The notes: generated by a model not told the origin, from the letters alone. DNA of 64,000 nucleotides from Paenibacillus ihbetae (GCF_002741055.1 NZ_CP016809.1:5062501-5126500), one strand, 5' to 3'; numbered from the stretch's first letter, positions 42,441 to 51,452 are shown. Translations and numbers: made by a program.

Positions 42441-42670
42441 GCTCCGTTAGAGCGATTGCACTCCCGCCGGAGGAACAACTGCAACTCGTAACAGCGGCAA
42501 TCCTGCGCTTATTATTCCAGTATCCAGCTAATAGCTTTTACAAAAAGCTGTTGGTTATCTTTTGTGTGATTCGCCGTTTTGCAGTAAATAGCAGTACAGA
42601 AGCAAGTGGTAATACACCGAATGTCTTAACTATTCCCCACCGGAATATTCCATGTCGCCTGCAGCAACAA
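42441..42670. other. intergenic region without recognised gene
   Basis: About 230 bases. An open frame runs here, but with no binding site and no recognisable protein features. One short hairpin AGCTTTT/AAAAGCT is visible near 42535. I see no gene. Confidence 0.5.
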
Positions 42671-42699
42671 CAAAAAGGGCTGCCCCAAGGCAGCCCTGT
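42671..42699 (-). terminator. terminator of the DinB/YfiT-type gene
   Basis: On the minus strand AGGGCTGCC pairs with GGCAGCCCT around TTGG, followed by five T residues. Confidence 0.8.
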
Positions 42700-42761
42700 T
42701 AATATAGCAATCCGTTAAAACAGCGAAGCAGTGAGCACTGCTCCTGCCACAGCGACAAAAC

Positions 42762-43268
42762 TTAAGCCTGCTCTCTTGCCGCTTTCATCGCTGCGGTCTC
42801 TTCTTCATTCGGTCCATACACGCCCGGCGCTGCCAGTCCGGCTTGACGCATCAGGATCGTGAGCTGGCCGCGATGGTGGATCTGGTGACGCACCATTTTG
42901 TCCAATACGCCGGCATTGGTGGTGTCGATGAAGCCAAACAGCTTCACGGGCTCCTGCAGCTTGTCCTCCTGACCCTCCCATTTCGTGCGGAATTCCGCAA
43001 TGGACGATTCGTTGGTACGGCGGTAAGCTTGGGCGATGGCCGCCGCGGAGCTTCCCTCGACTGCCGGGATCTCCTGCTCCAACCCGATTTGATTAAAGAA
43101 TACGCTGACGCTCTGGGTGATATGCCATGCGATTTCGCCGAGCGTACGCGGCTGTGCCTCTGACACGGCCTGGCTCAATGAGGCGTCTGTCAGCTTGTCC
43201 AGCACCTGCAGAGTAAGATCAGCTTCCTGTTTCCAATCGTTCAGAAATTGTTCGACGGTTGCATACAT
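42762..43268 (-). CDS. DinB/YfiT-family metal-dependent helical-bundle protein
   Basis: A four-helix-bundle protein of 168 residues, of the DinB/YfiT family of putative thiol transferases and hydrolases. Three histidines in family positions could bind metal: one in GEIAWHITQ (about residue 49) and two in VRHQIHHRGQL (about residues 127-131). Substrate unknown. The ATG giving MYATVEQF follows GGGAGAG; a ten-residue longer reading has no binding site. It has its own promoter and terminator. It is unrelated to the DNA polymerase gene dinB at 12342. Confidence 0.85.
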   Translation of the reverse strand: MYATVEQFLNDWKQEADLTLQVLDKLTDASLSQAVSEAQPRTLGEIAWHITQSVSVFFNQIGLEQEIPAVEGSSAAAIAQAYRRTNESSIAEFRTKWEGQEDKLQEPVKLFGFIDTTNAGVLDKMVRHQIHHRGQLTILMRQAGLAAPGVYGPNEEETAAMKAAREQA

Positions 43269-43352
43269 GATACATCTCTCCCTTTTATTCATGGTCAATT
43301 CTTAAGCAATGCTTTCAACTCTTATAGCCTTTCCAAAAAATACTACATCTAT

Positions 43353-43380
43353 ATTGTACTGCAGTTCGCCGTTTATTCAA
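43353..43380 (-). promoter_or_regulatory. promoter of the DinB/YfiT-type gene
   Basis: On the minus strand TTGAAT (43380-43375), a 16-base spacer and TACAAT (43358-43353), 85 bases ahead of the start codon. Confidence 0.6.
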
Positions 43381-43669
43381 CTTTTCCGTGCGGGATTTTA
43401 GCAAAGCTCCTGAATGATTAATCTGGTTTGTCCTCTGTATGACCCAACTTGGACTTCCAGAAGCGAATCATAGTTTAACCCGCTGTGCGCGTATGCTGCA
43501 AGATTAGAAGCTGGAGCAGGAAGGAACATGCTCCGGCTTCTTTGTCATCAATCGTTATGGTACCCCATAGATAATCGGATGGTGACAGGGCCCATGCCAT
43601 TGCCCAAGAAGAATCCCGCATGCGGCGCATGGTTGTAGGCCATGTTCTGCCAAGCGATACTCAGACGGC
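43381..43669. other. intergenic region with one hairpin
   Basis: GAAGCTGGAGCA (43507-43518) pairs with TGCTCCGGCTTC (43529-43540) and has T residues on the plus side. No gene is supported here; short frames overlap the end of the AraC gene. Confidence 0.5.
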
Positions 43670-44533
43670 TTATCTGCACCTTCGATATACTTTTGGCGAT
43701 AAGCCAAACACCTTGGTGAACTGGCGAGTAAAATAATTGCTGTCATTAAATCCGCTCCGATAAGACACTTCCGAAATGGGAAGACGTGTCGACTTCAACA
43801 GCCTGCATGCGTGTTCCAAACGGAGCCTCAGGAGATAGGCAACAGGGGTCGTTTGGTAATAGGATTGGAAAATCCGGTTTAAATGTCTGACGGAAATATT
43901 CGATCTGGCCGCAATTTCTTCGCGCGAGATCGGCTGCAAGTAGTTATCTTCCATAAAGGAAATGGCCTTGGCCAAATGCATCAGATGATTATGGGCCCCT
44001 TGACGCTCCTGATTCTCATACTGCCTGGACAATTGGACGACGAGCTCCATAAAACGCGAACGCAGTATGGTCTGGTAGCCCTGCTGCTTGTTCATGTATT
44101 CCTCAATCATGAAGTCGACGACGGAGGAGATGTATTCCAAACTTGAGATGGATAAGCTCATTTTGCTCAAGGCGTGGTTGATATTGCGATAATACGGTTC
44201 CAGAACGAACAGCGCCTGATACCCGTTCGATCTTTTGAAATCAGGACCTGCCGCTTCCAGCATCTCGGGTTTATACATGATGTTGCAAATGCGAAACTCA
44301 TGCGGGTCCTTATATCCATGGGAGGTTTCCCCGTTAATGACAAATACGTCGCCTTTCTTGATAAACGATTCCTCGGAGTTGACGATGTGGGTGGCATTGC
44401 CATGTAAAACGATCACGAGCTCGGAGAAATCAACATGCTGATGCACATACATATCCTCTTCATGCTTGCCGTACTGAATAAAGAACTTAAACTCCTCGTC
44501 GTCTGTAAACCAATTCAGAGGAACGCTTCGCAT
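43670..44533 (-). CDS. AraC-family transcriptional regulator with cupin sensor
   Basis: A 287-residue regulator of sugar metabolism type. The N-terminal cupin (about 20-100; HVDFSELVIVLHGNATHIVNSEESFIKKGDVFVINGETSHGY) should bind a sugar. The C-terminal double helix-turn-helix (about 190-287) has EEIAARSNISVRHLNRIFQSYYQTTPVAYLLRLRLEHACRLL and VSYRSGFNDSNYFTRQFTKVFGLSPKVYR. The ATG giving MRSVPLNWF follows GGAGGGC. It is divergent from the sugar-binding lipoprotein, its most likely target. RhaS/RhaR-like layout, but the inducer is unknown. Confidence 0.87.
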   Translation of the reverse strand: MRSVPLNWFTDDEEFKFFIQYGKHEEDMYVHQHVDFSELVIVLHGNATHIVNSEESFIKKGDVFVINGETSHGYKDPHEFRICNIMYKPEMLEAAGPDFKRSNGYQALFVLEPYYRNINHALSKMSLSISSLEYISSVVDFMIEEYMNKQQGYQTILRSRFMELVVQLSRQYENQERQGAHNHLMHLAKAISFMEDNYLQPISREEIAARSNISVRHLNRIFQSYYQTTPVAYLLRLRLEHACRLLKSTRLPISEVSYRSGFNDSNYFTRQFTKVFGLSPKVYRRCR

Positions 44534-44739
44534 TGGATTGCCCTCCCAGTCAGGTCTTGAAATACGTGTTGTCCTAATGATGCTATTTTCGGACTCTAAA
44601 ATCAAGGATTGAGGACACGGCAATCACTATAATAGATTTTGTGGATGGTCGCTCTGAACGGTTCATACCTAGAAAGACTTGAGAAGCGGGAGCCGAGCAT
44701 GACCCGACCGTTAAGAAAAATTGGAATGGGGGTAAATCC

Positions 44740-46440
44740 ATGAAGCGCAAGAAGAGACTGTCGCTATTCCTTGCCGTGATCATGCTTGCCGCATTTATTT
44801 TAGCTGCATGCAGCAGCGGCAATGAAGGCAAAGGCGGAACGTCCGCCAGCAGCGAGGAAGGCAGCGACCGAGAAAAAATGGAACCGATTACAATCACTTA
44901 TTTCAGTGCGGATTCGAATGCGAACTGGGCCAATATGCAGGATGCCGTCGGCAAGAAGCTGACCGAGAAGACCGGCGTCACGATACAGGCTGAATTTGCG
45001 GTTGACGGCTCGAACCAGAAGCTGCCGCTGATGGTGGCGAGCGGGGAATATCCGGATCTCGTATACGCGAAAGGTGATGCGAATCTGTTCGTGGATTCGG
45101 GCGCTTTTATCGATCTTACGGATTTGATTGAGGAACATGCGCCGAACCTGAAAAAGCTCTATGGGGATTACATGAACCGTCTGAAGTGGAGCAATGAGGA
45201 TGAGTCGATTTATGTCCTTCCGACGTTGAATGCCGTGGACCATCAGCAGCTCGATGCCGGAGGAAACTTTCATATTCAGCACGAAGTGCTGAAAGAGCTC
45301 GGTTATCCGGAAATCAAGACCGTAAAAGATTTTGAGAAGGCGCTGAAGGATTATTACGAGAAATACCCGACGATCGACGGTCAACCAACGATTCCGCTCA
45401 CACTCAATGCAGACGGCTGGCGGTTCATGATCTCCGTCACGGATGCAGCCGTCATAGCTACGGGTTTGTCCGGAGATGGGGAGTATTATATCGATCCGGA
45501 AACGCATGAGGCGAAATTGCATTACAGACGTCCGGAGGATAAGGAGTATTTCCGCTGGCTGAATCATCTTAACGCGACAGGACTGCTGGATAAAGAAACG
45601 TTCGTTCAGAAAACGGACCAATACGAAGCGAAAATCGCCTCGGGCCGCGTCCTTGGCGTCATTGATGCCGATTGGGGATTTGGAAACCCGACGAATGCGC
45701 TCCGAACAGCCGGCAAAGAGAACCGCACCTATGCGCGATTCCCGATCCAATTGGATGAGACGACCAAGGATGCTTCGTTCCAAAATGCCGGTTATGCAGC
45801 AGGCTGGGGCGTAGGGATTACAACATCAGCCAAGGATCCGGTGCGGATCATCAAGTTCCTGGATTATCTGGCTTCCGAGGAAGGGCAAATTTTGATGAAT
45901 TGGGGGATTGAAGGAGAGCATTACCAAGTCGTGGACGGCAAACGTGTAATTCCGGAGGACGTGCAGGACCGTAAAGTTAATGACAACGCTAACTTCACCA
46001 AAGAGAGCGGAATCGGATTATACAACAGTTTATTTCCACGTTACGGCGACGGCGTGAAGGATTCGACCGGCAATTATTATACGACCAGCTTCCCGGAACA
46101 AATCAAGGCCAACTATACGCCATCCGCCAAAGAAACGCTGGAAGCGTATGGTGCGGAAATGTGGAAGGATCTCTGGCCAAAATCGGAGGAATTTCCGCAG
46201 AAGCCGTGGGGAGCGGCATATCTCATTTCACCGCCGGTCGACTCCAATATTGCAATTACCTACAAGCGGGTTGAAGAGATTGTTCGCAAACGGATTCCGG
46301 AGATCATCCTTGCGGACCCGTCCCGGTTCGATACGCTTTACGATCAGTTCATCCAAGATTTGAACAACGCCGGGGCGGAAAAAATGGAGCGGGAATATTC
46401 GGAGCTGGTCCGTGACCGGGTGAAGCTGTGGAATAACTGA
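44740..46440 (+). CDS. sugar ABC transporter substrate-binding lipoprotein (orphan)
   Basis: Solute-binding protein of 566 residues, LplA-like in length and motifs. The signal peptide ends in the lipobox ILAAC (Cys about residue 24), then a Gly/Ser-rich linker and a two-lobed binding domain (ITITYFSADSNANWANMQDAVGKKLTEKTGVTIQ; later YAAGWGVGITTSAKDPVRIIKFLDYLASEEGQILMNWG). No permease genes follow; a terminator comes 15 bases after the stop. It may deliver sugar to permeases encoded elsewhere, possibly those at 59820-61682. GGGGGT precedes the ATG. Probably regulated by the divergent AraC protein. Confidence 0.88.
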   Translation: MKRKKRLSLFLAVIMLAAFILAACSSGNEGKGGTSASSEEGSDREKMEPITITYFSADSNANWANMQDAVGKKLTEKTGVTIQAEFAVDGSNQKLPLMVASGEYPDLVYAKGDANLFVDSGAFIDLTDLIEEHAPNLKKLYGDYMNRLKWSNEDESIYVLPTLNAVDHQQLDAGGNFHIQHEVLKELGYPEIKTVKDFEKALKDYYEKYPTIDGQPTIPLTLNADGWRFMISVTDAAVIATGLSGDGEYYIDPETHEAKLHYRRPEDKEYFRWLNHLNATGLLDKETFVQKTDQYEAKIASGRVLGVIDADWGFGNPTNALRTAGKENRTYARFPIQLDETTKDASFQNAGYAAGWGVGITTSAKDPVRIIKFLDYLASEEGQILMNWGIEGEHYQVVDGKRVIPEDVQDRKVNDNANFTKESGIGLYNSLFPRYGDGVKDSTGNYYTTSFPEQIKANYTPSAKETLEAYGAEMWKDLWPKSEEFPQKPWGAAYLISPPVDSNIAITYKRVEEIVRKRIPEIILADPSRFDTLYDQFIQDLNNAGAEKMEREYSELVRDRVKLWNN

Positions 46441-46454
46441 TCCGTTTAATTTAC

Positions 46455-46482
46455 AGGGGCAGGTCATTCGCTGCCTCTTTTT
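46455..46482 (+). terminator. terminator of the orphan binding-protein gene
   Basis: GGGGCAG pairs with CTGCCTC around GTCATTCG, followed by five T residues. Confidence 0.8.
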
Positions 46483-46548
46483 GATGCCTAGCGTATTTGG
46501 CAATTGTGACTAGACAGAAAAATGGCGTGCAGAGGAGTGTTTTCTTTC

Positions 46549-48075
46549 ATGAAATTCAACAACCCGATTATACCCGGCTTTTATCCTGATCCGAGCATCT
46601 GCCGCGTTGGCGAAGATTATTACTTGGTTACGAGCACATTTGGATATTTTCCTGGCGTTCCTGTTTTTCATAGCAGGGATCTGGTAAATTGGCATCAAAT
46701 CGGGCATTGCCTGACATCGGCAGAGCAGCTGCCGCTTGCGAATGCTTCCACTTCCGGAGGGATATATGCGCCGACCCTTCGTTATTATGAGGGCTGGTTT
46801 TATATGACAACCACCAATGTTAACGGAGTTGGCAATTTTTTTGTCAAAAGCAAGGACCCAGCCGGTCCGTGGTCTGATCCGGTCCCCGTCGCCCAGCAAG
46901 GCATAGACCCTTCGCTTTTGTTTGATGACGATGGCCGCGTTTATTTTCAGACAGCCTGTTTAGGTAACGAGGGAGAGGGAATCTACCAATGTGAAATTGA
47001 CATTTCAAGCGGCAGGAAATTAACGGAGACCCGCTTAATCTGGAGAGGAACGGGGGGAGCCAGCCCGGAAGCCCCGCACTTATATAAAATGAACGGCCTG
47101 TATTACTTAATGATTGCCGAGGGCGGAACCGAGTATGGTCATATGGTTACGATCTCGCGCAGCAAACATCCTTACGGACCGTTTGAGCCATGTCCCCGTA
47201 ATCCCATCCTGTCCCATCGAAGCCGGAGAAGCAGCATACACGCGACCGGACACGCGGATTTGGTACGGGCTCAGGACGGCACGTGGTGGGCCGTTTTCTT
47301 GGGGATCAGGCCTGTTTCATACCCGATGCGCCATCATCTCGGCAGGGAGGTTTTCTTGGCTCCCGTAAACTGGGCGGATGACGGCTGGCCGAGCATCGGC
47401 ATCGAGGGACGCGTTGAAGAGACGATGGATCGTCCGCAATTGCCCGAATGCCGGTGGCCTGGAAAGCCGATCCGGGATGATTTTGACAGTAAAGCGCTGG
47501 GCCTGGACTGGGTCTTCTTGCGCAACCCCGTACAAGGAAGCTGGTCGCTGCGCGAGCGTCCGGGCTCTCTGGTGCTTCGGGGCAATGCGTCCTCTTTAAA
47601 CGATGCGGGCTGCCCGGCGTTTGTCGGGCGGCGGCTATGCCATTTTTCCAGCCTTATCTCTGCCGCGCTGGACTTTGAGCCTGCGTACGAGGGGGAGGAA
47701 GCAGGATTAACTCTGTTTATGAACGAAAGGTATCATTACGATCTTGCTGTAAAGCTGATTAACGGGGAGAAATCCGTCGTCTTCAGACGAACAGTAGGCT
47801 CGCTCCGTTCAGAGCAGACCCGGCGATGCTCAGAGGGACCTGTCGTATTAAGGGTTGACGCAGAGCCTGAGTGCTTCAGTTTCTCGATTGAGCAGAACGC
47901 GTCTGAAGTCATCGTTATGGGATCAGGCGAAAGCCATCTGCTTGCGACAGAAGTTGCCGGCGGGTTTACGGGCGTCATTGTTGCGATGTATGCATACGGT
48001 GAGAATGGAACGACGCCTGCGGCATTTGACTGGTTCGATTATGAAGGTATTGATAACCATGCCAGCAGAGTGTGA
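46549..48075 (+). CDS. GH43 glycoside hydrolase (beta-xylosidase/arabinofuranosidase type)
   Basis: Cytoplasmic enzyme of 508 residues. The five-bladed propeller (about 1-300) opens with NPIIPGFYPDPSICRVGEDYYLVTSTFGYFPGVPVFHSRDLVNWHQIG, containing the catalytic base Asp in YPDPS; APTLRYYEGWFYM and the acid Glu region in SPEAPHLYKMNGLYYLMIAEGGTEYGH follow. A C-terminal beta-sandwich (about 315-505) matches the GH43 C2-type domain. This layout is typical of xylosidases acting on short xylo- or arabino-oligosaccharides; no signal peptide is seen. ATG 46549 is 12 bases from AGGAG, a loose fit. It would cleave sugars other than mannan. Confidence 0.87.
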   Translation: MKFNNPIIPGFYPDPSICRVGEDYYLVTSTFGYFPGVPVFHSRDLVNWHQIGHCLTSAEQLPLANASTSGGIYAPTLRYYEGWFYMTTTNVNGVGNFFVKSKDPAGPWSDPVPVAQQGIDPSLLFDDDGRVYFQTACLGNEGEGIYQCEIDISSGRKLTETRLIWRGTGGASPEAPHLYKMNGLYYLMIAEGGTEYGHMVTISRSKHPYGPFEPCPRNPILSHRSRRSSIHATGHADLVRAQDGTWWAVFLGIRPVSYPMRHHLGREVFLAPVNWADDGWPSIGIEGRVEETMDRPQLPECRWPGKPIRDDFDSKALGLDWVFLRNPVQGSWSLRERPGSLVLRGNASSLNDAGCPAFVGRRLCHFSSLISAALDFEPAYEGEEAGLTLFMNERYHYDLAVKLINGEKSVVFRRTVGSLRSEQTRRCSEGPVVLRVDAEPECFSFSIEQNASEVIVMGSGESHLLATEVAGGFTGVIVAMYAYGENGTTPAAFDWFDYEGIDNHASRV

Positions 48076-48144
48076 TGAGGTCAAGGATCTACCAGAATGG
48101 GCATAAGCGCAATGGTTCAGGGGTTTCAGCACGGAATTAACAAG

Positions 48145-48186
48145 AGGGTCTGTGACAGGTTCTGCCATTGTCACGGCCCTTTTTCT
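48145..48186 (+). terminator. terminator of the GH43 gene
   Basis: GTGACA pairs with TGTCAC, extended imperfectly by AGGG/CCCT, then five T residues. Confidence 0.65.
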
Positions 48187-48265
48187 ATTGCCCGCGATTG
48201 AATCTTTTTGAATAAGGCTGGAGAGGAGATTAAAGGCTGGGGGTACGCAACGATTCGACAACGAT

Positions 48266-48300
48266 AATATATCATGATATATTATAACATATATCAATTT
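48266..48300. promoter_or_regulatory. operator-like palindrome ahead of the GntR/LacI gene
   Basis: AATATATCATGATATATT (48266-48283) is a perfect 18-base palindrome, followed by a further ATATCA at 48291-48296. It lies about 45 bases before the regulator gene, as expected for autoregulation. The same half-sites recur ahead of the ABC operon at 50130. Confidence 0.55.
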
Positions 48301-48328
48301 CTTTTGGAGGAAACACGGGAGGATTGTC

Positions 48329-49519
48329 ATGAATGAAACGACCTCGTCCAAACCGATGTACGAGAAGATATTCGATGATGTGAAGCAGCAAATTATGTCC
48401 AATAGCTATAGACCCGGGGACCGGATTCCTTCGGAGAAGGAGCTGGCCGAAGCGTACAATGTGAGCCGGATCACGAGCAAAAAGGCGATGGAGCTGCTGG
48501 CAGCCGAAGGGATGATTGTGCGGAAGCCGGGGCGCGGCTCGTTTGTCGCCGATCCGGAGACAGGCATGCAGGAGGCGGCAGCGCCCGGGCGGCAGGACGG
48601 AAGCCGGGGAGTAAACGGGCATGGCCAGGAGCAGGCCGTGAAGCTGATCGGCGTTGTGCTGACCGATTTTGCCGGCAGCTACGGCACCCGGCTGATCTAC
48701 GGGATGGAGGATGCCGCGCGGGAACGGGATTGCTTTCTGGTGCTGCGGCGGACATTCGGCGTTCAAGAGAACGAGGAGGACACGATCCGCAAGCTGCTGC
48801 AGCTTGGGGTGGACGGACTGATCGTGTTCCCCGCGCAAGGGGAGTTCTTTAATGCCGAGATCCTTAAGCTGGTGATCGAGCGATTCCCGCTTGTTCTGAT
48901 CGACCGTGAGATCAAGGGAGTGGCCGCGGCGTCGATCAGCACCGACAACACGAAGGCGGCAACGGAGGCGGCGGAGCATCTGTTCGATCTCGGGCATACC
49001 CATATTGCCCTGTTGTCCCCGCCTCCGGTGGATACGTCCGCGGTGGAGGATCGGATTGAGGGCTTCGTCCAGGCCCATGCCGGACGCGGCGTGGCCGCAG
49101 ACCGGAGCTTGTGGATTTGCGATCTGACCTCCACGCTGCCGAACTCGTTTAACGATGAGAACATCGAGCGGGATATCGGGAGAATTATGAAGCATCTGCA
49201 GGAGCAGCCGGCGATTACGGCTATATTTGCCATCGAATACTATATCGCGCTGCTGGCGAAAGAAGCGGTAACCCGCCTTGGACTTAGCATCCCGGGAGAT
49301 ATTTCGATTATTTGCTTTGACAGCCCGCAATTCCGCATCGGAGAAGGGTATGCCTTCACGCATATGCGACAAAGCGAGGAGGAGATGGGCAAGCTGGCCG
49401 TAGAAAACGTGCTGGCGATCATGGAGCAGGAAACGGTCGCGAACAAAATCAAGCTTCCGGCACAGCTCATCCCCGGGGAATCTACCGGTCCTGCCCGCGA
49501 TGTGGGGAAGACAAAATAA
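48329..49519 (+). CDS. GntR/LacI hybrid (AraR-type) transcriptional repressor
   Basis: A 396-residue regulator of the AraR layout. An N-terminal GntR winged helix (residues 8-75; YEKIFDDVKQQIMSNSYRPGDRIPSEKELAEAYNVSRITSKKAMELL) is joined by a flexible Gly/Gln-rich linker (about 76-105) to a LacI/PBP1-type sugar-sensing domain (LIGVVLTDFAGSYGTRLIYGMEDAA to the C-terminus; GVDGLIVFP, FPLVLIDR, ISTDNTKAATEAAEHL). GGGAGG precedes the ATG. It is flanked by GH43 and the mannan operon, and palindromes with common half-sites occur upstream of itself and that operon. Ligand is unknown. Confidence 0.87.
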   Translation: MNETTSSKPMYEKIFDDVKQQIMSNSYRPGDRIPSEKELAEAYNVSRITSKKAMELLAAEGMIVRKPGRGSFVADPETGMQEAAAPGRQDGSRGVNGHGQEQAVKLIGVVLTDFAGSYGTRLIYGMEDAARERDCFLVLRRTFGVQENEEDTIRKLLQLGVDGLIVFPAQGEFFNAEILKLVIERFPLVLIDREIKGVAAASISTDNTKAATEAAEHLFDLGHTHIALLSPPPVDTSAVEDRIEGFVQAHAGRGVAADRSLWICDLTSTLPNSFNDENIERDIGRIMKHLQEQPAITAIFAIEYYIALLAKEAVTRLGLSIPGDISIICFDSPQFRIGEGYAFTHMRQSEEEMGKLAVENVLAIMEQETVANKIKLPAQLIPGESTGPARDVGKTK

Positions 49520-49588
49520 GGGGGACACGCACTAGCCGGTTATTCGACCATACCGTGCACGTGGTTAACAGATCCTATAGCAGAAGCC

Positions 49589-49624
49589 AAAAGGGGGACT
49601 TCGAAATGTGAAGTCCCCCTTTTC
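49589..49624 (+). terminator. terminator of the GntR/LacI gene
   Basis: AAAAGGGGGACTT pairs with AAGTCCCCCTTTT around a short loop. Confidence 0.88.
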
Positions 49625-49860
49625 ATTTCCGAAATTTAAATGGAGACTGGAACGTTCCCCTAAGAGTTAGTTATGGACAGAGCAAGAAATAGTTCCACCC
49701 CACACACCCTTATCATCGCACCTATTAAGCACTGCCACCCGTCCTGCGCATTTTTAACCATCCTTAACCATTCTTAAGTGTGGTTATCGTGTTTACTCGG
49801 AGCTTTCTACAGACACATCTCTCCGTCACACATTCGCTCGTTTTACGGTTTTCTTTAACT

Positions 49861-50016
49861 TATATCAATTATATAACATGATATGGACCTGCCGAAGGGT
49901 TCGGAGGGGACCTTCAGGTTGGATTTATCGAAAATAACTCCATCACATTTGCAGAAGCTGGCAAAAAAATATATAGGCTGTCGTAATGACATACCCATCC
50001 TATATATTCCATATCA
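49861..50016. promoter_or_regulatory. distal operator-like half-sites of the mannan operon
   Basis: ATATCA (49862-49867) and TGATAT (49879-49884) face each other across 11 bases; CCATATCA recurs at 50009-50016. They resemble the palindrome ahead of the GntR/LacI gene. A hairpin (ACCTG...AAGG with CCTT-C-AGGT, 49887-49920) lies between. The rest of the 600-base gap (49625-49860) has no gene that I can see. Confidence 0.4.
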
Positions 50017-50038
50017 GGACAACCCCTTTTTTTCTTTA

Positions 50039-50067
50039 TTGACATAATGATATGAGGTTAATATACT
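50039..50067 (+). promoter_or_regulatory. sigma-A promoter of the mannan ABC operon
   Basis: Consensus TTGACA (50039-50044), a 17-base spacer and TATACT (50062-50067). A TGATATGA half-site (50048-50055) sits inside the spacer, where a repressor would block polymerase. Confidence 0.8.
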
Positions 50068-50075
50068 ATATTTAC

Positions 50076-50089
50076 TGAAAGCGCTTTAT
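50076..50089. promoter_or_regulatory. cre-like site (CcpA)
   Basis: TGAAAGCGCTTTAT has the AAAGCGCTTT palindrome of catabolite-responsive elements and matches TGWAANCGNTNWCA except for the last two bases. It lies just after the predicted transcription start, a repressing position. Confidence 0.6.
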
Positions 50090-50129
50090 AATCAACTTAA
50101 TGAACTTAAATCAAAGGGGAGGTTTATGT

Positions 50130-51425
50130 ATGAGAAAGTGGCTGATCATGATGCTGACGGTTGTTATGTTCGGAGGGCTGCTCGCCGGCTGCGGAGGAAG
50201 CGGCGGGAGCAGCAGCGGCGGCGACAACGGGGACAACGGTAAGAGCGGCGGTAAGGTTCAATTGACCTTTTGGGGCGATTGGGGCGGAGAGGGACAGAAG
50301 CAGTTTGAGACGATGGTGGATGCGTTCAACAAGTCGCAGGACCGAATCGAAGTCAAATACATGCTGCAGCAGGATATGGTCACCAAGTTCCTGACGGCTG
50401 CAACGAGCGGCGGCGCGCCGGATATTCTGTTCTGGGACCGCTGGAGAACATCGCTGTACGCCCCGAAGAACGTGCTCCGGCCCATTGACGAGTACATAAC
50501 CAGGGATGGTTTGAACCCGGATGATTTTTACGAGGAATCGTTAAAGGAGCTCACGCATGATGGCAAGCTCTACGGCCTGCCGTTAACGGTTGATGCACGC
50601 GCGCTGTTTTATAACAAGAAGATGTTTGCGGACGCGGGATTACAGCCGCCGACAACATGGGACGAATTGGAGCAGGCGGCCAAGACGCTGACGAAATGGA
50701 ATGGCAGCAAGCTGGAGGTCGCGGGCTTCTCGATGGGCGATCCGGGACTGTTTAACATGTATCTGCAGCAGGCAGGCGGCCAGATGCTGACCGAGGACGG
50801 AAAGACGAATTTCAACAACGAGCAGGGCAAGCAAGTATTGGAGTTTTGGCAGCGCTTGCTGAACGAGGACAAAGTTTACAAAATCGGCTTTGAGGAAGGG
50901 CTTGGCGAAGGCAACGACGCATTTGTCACCGGCAAAGTGGCGATGCTGTACACCGGACCTTGGATGATGAGCACCTATAACAAATACGGCAAGGACCTGG
51001 ATTACGGCATCGTGCCGCCGCCGAGCGGGCCGAACGGAGATCAGGGCAGCGTAATGGGCGGCTTCGGCCTGGTGATCCCGCAAGGCTCCAAGCATCCGGA
51101 GGAAGCGTGGGAGTTCATCAAATGGTGGACGGCGAATAAGGACAATGCACTGCTGTGGGCCAAGACCAGCCTGAATATGCCGGGCTTCAAGCCGGCGCTT
51201 GCGGATCCGTTCTTCACGGAGGACCCGCTGTGGAAGCCGTTTACGGAGACGCTGGAGTTTGCCAAGACACGTCCGACGCATCCGGGCTACTCCGTAATGG
51301 AGGAGAACGCCGTGATCCCGAATCTGGAGCTGTTCATGCAAAACAAGCAAAGCCTCGACGATACGCTGAAAAAAGCCCAGGAGCAAGGCGACAAGCTGCT
51401 TGCGGACAATGCGTCCGTGGAATAA
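50130..51425 (+). CDS. sugar ABC transporter substrate-binding lipoprotein (MalE-like)
   Basis: First gene of the mannan operon. A 431-residue lipoprotein: the signal peptide ends in the lipobox LLAGC (Cys about residue 21), followed by a Gly/Ser/Asp linker and a binding domain of cluster B type (LTFWGDWGGEGQKQFETMVDAFNKSQDRIEVKYMLQ; GGFGLVIPQGSKHPEEAWEFIKWWT). Such proteins capture oligosaccharides at the membrane. AGGGGAGG precedes the ATG at 50130; a ten-residue longer reading contains that site. Two permease genes follow; the ATPase is presumably a shared MsmX-type protein encoded elsewhere. Oligomannoside as ligand is inferred from the neighbouring GH76 genes. Confidence 0.9.
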   Translation: MRKWLIMMLTVVMFGGLLAGCGGSGGSSSGGDNGDNGKSGGKVQLTFWGDWGGEGQKQFETMVDAFNKSQDRIEVKYMLQQDMVTKFLTAATSGGAPDILFWDRWRTSLYAPKNVLRPIDEYITRDGLNPDDFYEESLKELTHDGKLYGLPLTVDARALFYNKKMFADAGLQPPTTWDELEQAAKTLTKWNGSKLEVAGFSMGDPGLFNMYLQQAGGQMLTEDGKTNFNNEQGKQVLEFWQRLLNEDKVYKIGFEEGLGEGNDAFVTGKVAMLYTGPWMMSTYNKYGKDLDYGIVPPPSGPNGDQGSVMGGFGLVIPQGSKHPEEAWEFIKWWTANKDNALLWAKTSLNMPGFKPALADPFFTEDPLWKPFTETLEFAKTRPTHPGYSVMEENAVIPNLELFMQNKQSLDDTLKKAQEQGDKLLADNASVE

Positions 51426-51452
51426 AACGGGCCGATGAAAGGGGAGGAAACT

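Noticed and set aside
42437..42718. 93-codon frame after the small lipoprotein gene
   Set aside because: It has no binding site, its composition is random-looking, and it ends in the terminator of the opposite gene.
43555..43746. 63-codon minus-strand frame at the end of the AraC gene
   Set aside because: It overlaps the conserved C-terminal helix-turn-helix coding region in another frame and has no binding site.
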